In this document: positions 12,001 to 21,000 of the stretch, piece by piece
How positions within the stretch are numbered: position 1 is the first letter of the stretch
Layout of the letters: every line of letters begins with the position of its first letter
DNA from: Corbicula japonica
Lineage: Eukaryota; Mollusca; Bivalvia; Venerida; Cyrenidae
Length of the DNA: 64,000 nucleotides
Assembly: GCA_038501625.1 (NCBI GenBank)
Contig: JAZAYU010000123.1
Location: 806,001-870,000 of the forward strand
Direction of reading: 5' to 3'
Position numbers and translations under genes: made by a program
Notes under the pieces: generated by a model
The model's database searches: none
The model's input: only the letters and a program-made list of their open reading frames with translations
Told to the model about the DNA's origin: nothing

Positions 12001-15000
12001 ATTCTTTTTGTTTTGTTGTCGGATGCATGTATTTCGGGGTGTTGCGTAATTAACACACCATGAAATCTATGGGTACATTGGGGTGTACGTTCCATGCTGG
12101 GCATATGTTTTAAAACAACTTTTTACATTATTTATTGAGATTTATTTTAAATAAAAAGAAAGAAAATAATGTACAAACAAACAAAGATCGCCGTCATCAA
12201 TTTCCAAAGGTGTCGGTACTTTGAACTGATCGACGATCTTTTGGTCGGTCAAAATCGGCGATGTTAGTTCGATGAGCAGGTAATGTCAAAACAACAAACT
12301 GTTTTGACGTTTCCTGCTCAATGTCTATTATGATTGGCAGCTTTCATTGATTGTCGCTAATTTGCGGTTTGCCTCGTGAACGAAATTCTGTCAGTATCAT
12401 ATCAGCTTGGTGTTTTTCGAACCTATTGTTAGTGACAAAGGGGTTTTCATGTCAAATCAAAAGCTTTTTTGTATAAAAAAAACCTTTCATTTATTTTCAT
12501 ACGTTTGATGTTGTATCTGTTGATAACTTGTACATCGCCTCTTAAATCACTGCATTCAAAATGCAACCTTCGCCGGTAATGACGTAATACGACACGAAAA
12601 AAACGTGCGTTTCGTGAATTTACCACCAAAGTTGATTTTTTACCACCCACGAAGAATAAATAAACATACACATTCACATTGTAAATGTACAAAAAATTGG
12701 GATCCATGAACTGAGTGCGATATATTGGATATGGCGATATAACAGAGCTGCAGTGTAATTATAACAGAAATGTTGTTTGCACCAAGATTTTTCATACCCA
12801 AAATGCCAAAAAAAATTTGCCAGTTGGCCAGACCGACGACTTCACAAAACTGCCGGACCGTAGCAAATTTTGCCGGACATGACCGGCGGTCCGCGAAGAC
12901 TGGTATCCACTTTTTAGGCTTATATTCTCATTAATACATTTTCATTTAAGCAGGAACGCTTTGAATGGTGTTTTGTTAGTTAATCTCAGTTGTTTTTAAG
13001 TTTAATTGTTCATGAGTAAAAACTTCAACACCAAAACCTGAGGAACCCTCAATCGAAAAACAATTAATCATGGATTACAAAACACTACATATTCAATTTA
13101 AAGGGAGGTAATTTTAAATAGTTGGAATTTCTAGTGTTGTTTATCGAGGACCAGTTGTGTTACTGATGAATATTTTGTGATTTTATTTATCCACATGAGG
13201 TAGAGAAAGTGATTTAATTCAAATACATGTGAATATTTCAAACAATCGCTGACATTTTACTGAAACCCTTATTTTAACAAAGGGAAAGATAACTAAGTTG
13301 TGGCTGCAGACTTTCAAGAATACTTTATCCCTTTCAATGATAACAGAAAAGCAAATTTGTACTTGTATAGAATTTTGAGTTTTCGTTTTCAAATTTTACA
13401 AAATTTAAAATAGAAAAGTGGATACTTTTTATTTTTGTTGAGTACATGTATATATAAAATAATCTCTTCTACTGCATAAGTCTGCTTGTCTACAAAGAAT
13501 TCTTATTCATCTAATGAAAAATAATTACTGGTGGTGCACACTGTGATGTTTTGCTTTAAGAGGTGTAGCTACAATAGAAGCTGCTCACAATTTATTGACA
13601 CTGTGCACAATGTTTTGACATTGACGAGCACACTTTGCCATGAATTGCTCATGTGTTGCTGCGAAAAAGTGTACCATCATCTGCTTTGTTGTCACTATGG
13701 CTGTTCCAACTGCCATTTATTAAAAATGCTCTAATATAAGGAATTCTTCTCATAAGTCAGTTTAAATTAAGAATAATAATGTGGGTAACTATCAGAATTG
13801 AATCCATGTTTTAAATTAATTGTGTTCATCTGGGTACGAAAACATTTGGATTGTTTGGAGTAAGCCTGAAGCTGTCAAGGCTTCACACACTTTAAAAAAA
13901 TTAAATGTTTGCATACCCAAATGAACACAGTCAAATATTGATTCATTCCTTAAGTTGTTATTACAAAATATGAAGAAAACATCTAGATCAATTGACCATT
14001 GTATCTTCATGGTTTAAGTTTTTGTAGATTAAGCTGGGAATGTGAAAGGCTACTTACTACTTTTACAACATGAAAAACATTTTAAAAATTGCATAATTGT
14101 AACAACACAAAAGATATTTTGTGTTTTCCAGATGTCAGCACATGTTGTCAGAGAAAGACGGACCAAGATGGAGGGAAAAAATTCACCTTCAGAGGGTCTC
14201 ACCTTGGCAGATTCCTGATATTATTGGACTTGATGGGAAGTCTACACAGCCAATTGTAACTCACCACATGCCTGCTGCCAGACAAACTGTCCCTGTGACC
14301 AACCAATCAGAACCTAGTATTACTACACCTAAACCTAGTCCAGCACAAAAAGTAGTCCCAAAAGAGCAAGAAGTACCAAAACAGCAACAAGCCAAGTTAA
14401 GCCCACAAGAGCAGTTTGAAGCATTTAAGGCTGAAGGAAATGACCTTGTTAAGCAGGTAAAGCTGTGATTATGCTTCATACCATTGTAAAAGGTACAATA
14501 TTGAAAGAATTAATTCAATGTGACATTCAGTATGTACCTTTGTTTTGATTGTCATAATATTTCATTTTCTGCAGAACAAGCAAGTTTTTTTTTCCCATCA
14601 GTTTAAAGAAAAACACCTGCAGAAGAATAGCTCTGTGATCTTCAAAGTATGAAATCAGACAATTTTTGCGAAGCCTTTTCATGGTAAAACAATCCATAGA
14701 TTCAAAGAAATGGTGATATAAAGGGACTTCCATTTTGTCTGTTCATCTGTCTGTCACTCACAAAAACTTAACATTGTCAATTTGGCTATAACTCTCCCTT
14801 TTCTAATGTTCTTTAAATTATCTCGCTTTTAACAAGAGGGTTGTGATGGCGCTAAATATTCAGCTAATGTCACATTTAACATGTGTGATTGTTCAATTTG
14901 CAGAATAAATTCCGTGAAGCGATAGAGAGTTACAATCAGTGTGAGGAAGTGTTACCGGGACAGGTTGCCATCTATACAAACAGAGCTTTATGCTACATCC

Positions 15001-18000
15001 GTATTAATCAGGTATATATTGACTGTATACAGATGTTCGAAAAAATTAAACTTTATTTGTCTGCTTTAAGGACAGAGCTAGCTTTAAAAACCCTTTTACT
15101 TCTTAGATACATCTTATATCTAACATGCCACTGGGGTACATCCAGATCAGCCTGCACATCCACTCAGTTTGATCAGGATTTTCACTTAGTCTAGTGGCTT
15201 TGAGATTCATTTCTGTCATTTGAAGGTCAAAATCTGTACAAATATCTTATTTGGTGATAAGTCTTGTCACTGAGGAAGAGTAATTATTGTAGAATATTGA
15301 TAAATACTTGTAAATCCTGTAGGTAAATGAAAAATTGCCAAAACTTTGTTTTTACACTTCATTCCTTACATTTTAGATATTTTCAAAGTACATTGTGAAT
15401 AGCTACATGTAATACTAACATATTGTGCTCAGAAATATTATTAGTTTTTTATGGTTAAGGAATTTTAATGATTACATCAATATTTTTATGGAGTTAGTGA
15501 GCTTGAATTTAAGATATTTTGCACTTCTTATCTTGTAAAACTACACATGCCAGCCATTAAATAAGTACTGAATATTCGCAAGGTTACAACAAATTTTTCT
15601 GATAAATGTATGGTAAAATTGTAGCAGTCTTTAAGTTATGTTTTGTTCATAAATTTAAGTTTTACATAACCCTTTCCTCCATAGATCCATAGACACACCT
15701 TTATTGCTTGGGCGAACAGTGTAGATCCAGATCAGCCGGCACATCTGTGTCATCAGATCAGGATCTGCACTGTTTGCTTTTTGATTTGTTAGGTTGTATC
15801 TGACCAAAATGTGACCAGTGCAGATCCTGACCAGACAGCATGGATGTGCTGGCTGATCTGGATATACACTGGTTGCACATGCCAAAAAATGCGTATATAT
15901 GGTGGAAAGGGTTAATATTCAACACTTGAACATTTTAGTTGTGATAGGAAATTTGTTCCTTTACTCCAGGCAGAGAAAGCTGCTGAGGATTGTAAGAAGG
16001 CATTGGACCTGGAGAAAGACAATGTTAAAGCTTTGTTCCGCAGAGCTCAGGCTAGAAAGGTAATTTGTTAATATGCTTATTGCGTTATAATCAAATACAA
16101 AATATGTCGGACATGATTGAATGAATGTGGTGGTAAGTTTTAGGAATTAGTTTGTATTTTCATATGCAGTGGTCATGGAAAGGGAAGATAGTTAAATTTA
16201 TGTAACTTACTTAAAAGTGGTCCATTCATGCATTTAGTGTTATACACTAACTTAATTTGGATTTGATGGGAATTCTGGTCATTGTGACATAGCAAAGACT
16301 TGGTGAGCAATATGTTATCAATTGTAAAGGGACATGTTCTTTTACATGTATATTCAGGACTCTGCTAAAACCAGACTTCCTAGGATGATCTTGGTCAACA
16401 CACAGGTTGCAAATGTGACTTAGCACATAAAGCATTCATGTTTCCTTTGGTTTTGTTGACATTAATTTCTACAATTGATCTCCTTATTGCAGAAATGTAC
16501 CATTATCCTCCTCAATAATAACCAACAGTACTTCTGTACTTATTGGAACATGATTTACAATGTCAGTTTCTGATGCTTTGAAGCAAGTCAAGAAAAAAAA
16601 TGCCACTACAAACAATATTTTGCATTTTATTTATTTGTTTTATTTTCAGATGTTAAAAAGTTACCGCGAGGGTATTGAAGATCTCAAACATTTACTGGAC
16701 ATAGATCCCAAAAACTCGGCAGCAAAAAAAGAAATGGAGTTAATGAAAAACTATTGGAGAGAGGTAAATCTAAAAATATAATTACTAATAAAATGTTAAA
16801 TACACATATCAGGAAAAGTTTCACACATAAAACTCAGACTCACCACACACTTTTCCCACTGAGTCAAATATTAGAGAGCATAAAATTATATGTCGGTCTC
16901 AAATATTTGGTATCATATAGTTTTTGTGCTGGTATTCATTATGCATATTATGTTCCAGAGAAATTACAATATGTACTTACATGCCTTTACAAAATATAAT
17001 CATGCAAATTTATCCCCATGCAAATATTTCAATTGTGCCTATTGGCCCCCCCCCCCCCCCAAAAAAAAAAACAACAACAAAAAAATAACAACAACAACAA
17101 AACATTAAATTAAAAATAATAACACAGTAAGACACCAGAAACAACTAATGAAAAGGGTCACAGCCTTGGAATGGTCAGTAGTAAAGAGTTTTGCCACTGG
17201 TTGTTTAACTCTTTAACTCCATCTATATACATTTTTATCCTATGGGTAGATCTAGATCGGCTGGTACTCTCTGTCTTACTCTATGATTAGAATCTACATT
17301 GTTTTAAGATTCTGTTTATTTCTGACTAAGAAGCAAACACAGGGTTCCCATGGGTCCGGGAAGGTCCTGGAAAGTCCTGGAATTTTTAAATGTCCAGGAA
17401 AAGTCCGGGAATTATGGTGAAAGTCTAAGCCGTTATAGTTGGCAAATTTAGTGCTTTTTAACCCAGAATGTTCAGTACCAGTTATGATGAGCTCAATTTT
17501 ATTTGTTGACGCAAGGGTTCGCATCTTCATCCAGAAGGCTTGAAGGATCCAAAAATCTTTTACTATGCGACGTTCTGTACCAGTTTATCAATATAAATAT
17601 GCATGATACAAAAATATCGTCTGTAAAAAATCTAAAAGATAAATATTGTGAATTTGAAGAATGAATCCAATAACTTTAAGAAATCGAGACATAGTGAAAA
17701 AGTTTGATGTGAAGAAATTGAAATTAAATGATTGGCCTTACATAATAGATCTGTTGAATCAACCAAACTCATTAATCCAACTAGAACTTTTCATAATGGA
17801 AGACTGTACCAGTATTTTAAATAAAGCTGAAGAAGTAATACAAGCCTTGTGCAATTTGAATCATTTGAAACAAATCTACATGTCCAGCACTTTTTTGAGG
17901 CCTTCACAGGTTAATTACATTGCAAGCCATCTGCCAAATCTTGAAGTTTTTGAGTTTGAAAATGTCCTTGAAAGCTCTGACAAGGTCCTTGAAAACTCTT

Positions 18001-21000
18001 GAATTTCATTCTAAGAAAAGTGTGGGAACCCTGCAAACAGTGTAGAGGATCTTTCTGTCTGATCTGGATCTACACTGGTTGCCCATGTGATAAGAGGCGT
18101 ATAAATGGAGTAAATGGTTTTAACATGCCTCACCATGAGGTGCAAATAAGGCTGATTTATTATTCGTAGATAGAGTGCAGTCAAACATTAACAGAACGAA
18201 ATAATCCCTGAATCACCAGTGTACCAACAAATGACTATACATTTTAACAGCAATCTGTTACCTCTTTACAATCTTTTGCTTCTCTGTTCATCGTGTTTAA
18301 TATTTGATGGTGGTATGGCATTAACTTGCTTTTGAAATAAAATATGGACTGTGACTTTAAAGAGGTATACAGTAATCCTAAAAGTCACAGCCAACATCGG
18401 ACATGTTAATTACTATATATAAGTATTTTCTTTGTTCCCATTGTAAGGAGCTGGAAAGCATGAAGAAGAATCTGTCTGACATGAAAAACAAAAAGGAGGA
18501 ATTATCAGCCAAAGTGAAAGAGGAAACTAAGGCAGCTGAAAAGCAAAGAAAACGTATGGTTATACAGGAAGTAGACAGTGAAGATGAAGGTGAGTTTACA
18601 GATGATTTGCATCTCCTGCAGTTCATTTAGTCATTTTGCACTTTGTTGCAATTATATTCTTTCCCGATACTGTTTTCATTTTGCAAAGCTAAACACAACA
18701 TCCTAGGGTGTGGGTACAAAACAACAACAAACTATTTAACTGTACACAATGATGTCTTGCTGAAGTTGCTTGCTGTGAAAAGCGGGTTTTGGGCAGATGA
18801 AATTCCTTGAATGTTTTTGACAATTGTGAAATCTCCCACCCCATAAAAATGGATCTCCAGTTATTCATCTGCCAGTTGACCTATTTCATAGGGGTTTTTA
18901 CAGAAAGTTATAAACTGAATTTTTCAATCTAGTTTAACTTAACTGAACAGTGTACATCCTGAGTTAACAATGTAGATCCTGATTAGACTGCACAGATGAG
19001 AGGCTGATCTGGGTCTACACTTGGCACATCAGTGTCAAATGCCTTGCTCTTAAAGGGTAAACTATTAAATGAATTCTTGCTTATTTGTGTTTTCAGACAA
19101 AAGTGGCACAACCAATAAAACGTCAGAAAAGGAAACAAAACCTAAGGTGCAAGTGATCAAAACTGACTCGCATAAGCAAAAACAACCGGTGCACGAATCA
19201 AAAGACAATAAACCATCACCGGCTCAGTCTGCTTCTAGTAAGAAAGAGAACAAAAAGAAGTCAGCAATTAAAGAGACGAGTCAGGGACTGCCAAATGTGC
19301 CTAAAGTAGCACCTAAGCTGGATAAAGCAACACCGTATGAGTTTATATCTGCATGGAATGCTCTGAAGAAGTCAGAGACAGTGGAGCCTTATTATGACTT
19401 GTTGAAACAAATCAAACCAAGTGATATAAAAACTGGTCAGTATATACATTCTCTGTGAATATTTTCAGGGGTTCCATTTGACCCGAGAGATGATACTTTG
19501 ACTCTTGCAATTTCCAAAAAGCCTCATTTTGACCTCTATCATGGAAGCTGGAGGGTCATTTTATTAAATTAGGGATGTTTTGGCTATTCATTGGTAAAAC
19601 CTCCTAAAATGGTCAAGATGACCATTGAGATTCAGCATCAAGTGGAACCCCTGATTTTGACATGGAATAGCAGTAAATAAAGCTCATTATAAATAAACTT
19701 GTTACTATCAATATATCCTACAAGTTTTTAGTCAAGCAAGACTTTCAGCTTTTTTGCTGATGGAGGAAGTACCCAGGTGCATTTTTAGGTATTATTTCAG
19801 GCTTGAGTGGGCACTATGGTAGTGTTACCTATGATAGCTTGTTCAGGAGTCTATCCCACTCTGGTGAGGGGCCTGTGGTTGAAAGTCAACTTAACCACTG
19901 GTTCAAGGAAATTCTAGTTGATTGTTACTGCCTATAATACTTACACGTCTTTACCTTCAATAAATATGGGTTACTTAAAAAATATGTTTACCTGCATACA
20001 AATGCTATTGTGAATATATTTTCTTGGAAGGATAAACTGAATCTGCTATCTACTTTCAGTGATATCAAACAAACTAGATGGTGCAATGCTCAGGGTGATA
20101 ACACAATGTGTAGCTGAACACTACCTACCTAATGGTAAGGATCAATATTTCAAACTTCTTTTACCATAAATAATTCATAATTGGATTCACTAACTATGGT
20201 ACACAAAAGTGCTTTATATTTTTCTTAGCTTTGTGTTTCGTTTAAAGACCTGCTATGAAATCATTTTTTTATCCCCCCGCCAAAGGCGAAGGGGATATTA
20301 GTAATGCCCTTCGTCCGTGCGTCCGTCCGAAACATTTTTGTCCGGAGCATAAGTCCAAAACTACTGGAGGGATTTTATTCAAACTTCATACACAGACAGA
20401 GCACATTGGTAGGAAGTGCAGTGTGCAAGAACAATAACTCCACCTTGCTTATTTTTAGAGTTATTCTCCTTTATCATATTTACTTAATAAATTTTGTCCG
20501 GAGCATAACTCCAAAACTACTGGAGGGATTTTATTCAAACTTCATACACTGACAGAGCACATTGGTAGGTAGTGCAGTGTGCAAGAACAATAACTCTACC
20601 TTGCCTATTTTTAGAGTTATTTCCCTTTATCATATTTACTTGATAAATTTTGTCCGGAGCATAAGTCCAAAACTACTGGAGGGATTTTATTCAAACTTCA
20701 TACACTGACAGAGCACATTAGTAGGTAGTGAAGTGTGCAAGAACAATAACTCTACCTTGCCTATTTATAGAGTTATTCCCCTTTATCATATTTCCTTAAT
20801 AAATTTTGTCCGGAGCATAACTCCAAAACTACTGGAGGGATTTTATTCAAACTTCATACACTGACAGAGCACATTGGTAGGTAGTGCAGAGTGCAAGAAC
20901 AATAACTCTACCTCCCCTTTTTTTAGAGTTATTCCTCTTTATCATATTTACTTGATAAATTTTGTCCGGAGCATAACTCCAAAACTACTTGAGGGATTTT

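Larger units (their letters stand above)
11150..14131 (+). other. Long SPAG1 intron (3.0 kb) otherwise without features
   Basis: Apart from the nested pair of transposons (11408-13444) no exon, RNA gene or other repeat is recognised here. Confidence 0.5.
14132..16763 (+). other. SPAG1: SPAG1 TPR cluster 3
   Basis: Exon 14132-14456 carries the conserved DGPRWREKI segment after cluster 2, a Pro/Gln/Lys-rich spacer, and the first helix AFKAEGNDLVKQ. Exons 14904-15011, 15970-16059 and 16650-16763 complete three TPR motifs. Clamp residues are present in AEGN, YTNRALCY and VKALFRRAQARK, so this cluster looks competent for chaperone tails. Confidence 0.87.
17204..18121 (+). repeat. Double-palindrome MITE, copy i, split by a nested insertion
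   Basis: Left TTTAACTCTTTAACTCC and right GGAGTAAATGGTTTTA are the MITE ends; the second dyad is interrupted at AAGCAAACA by the element at 17340-18033 and resumes as CAAACAGTGTAG. Confidence 0.7.

Noticed and set aside
12447..12707. 86-codon minus-strand frame inside the inner transposon
   Set aside because: No similarity recognised; no other sign of coding.
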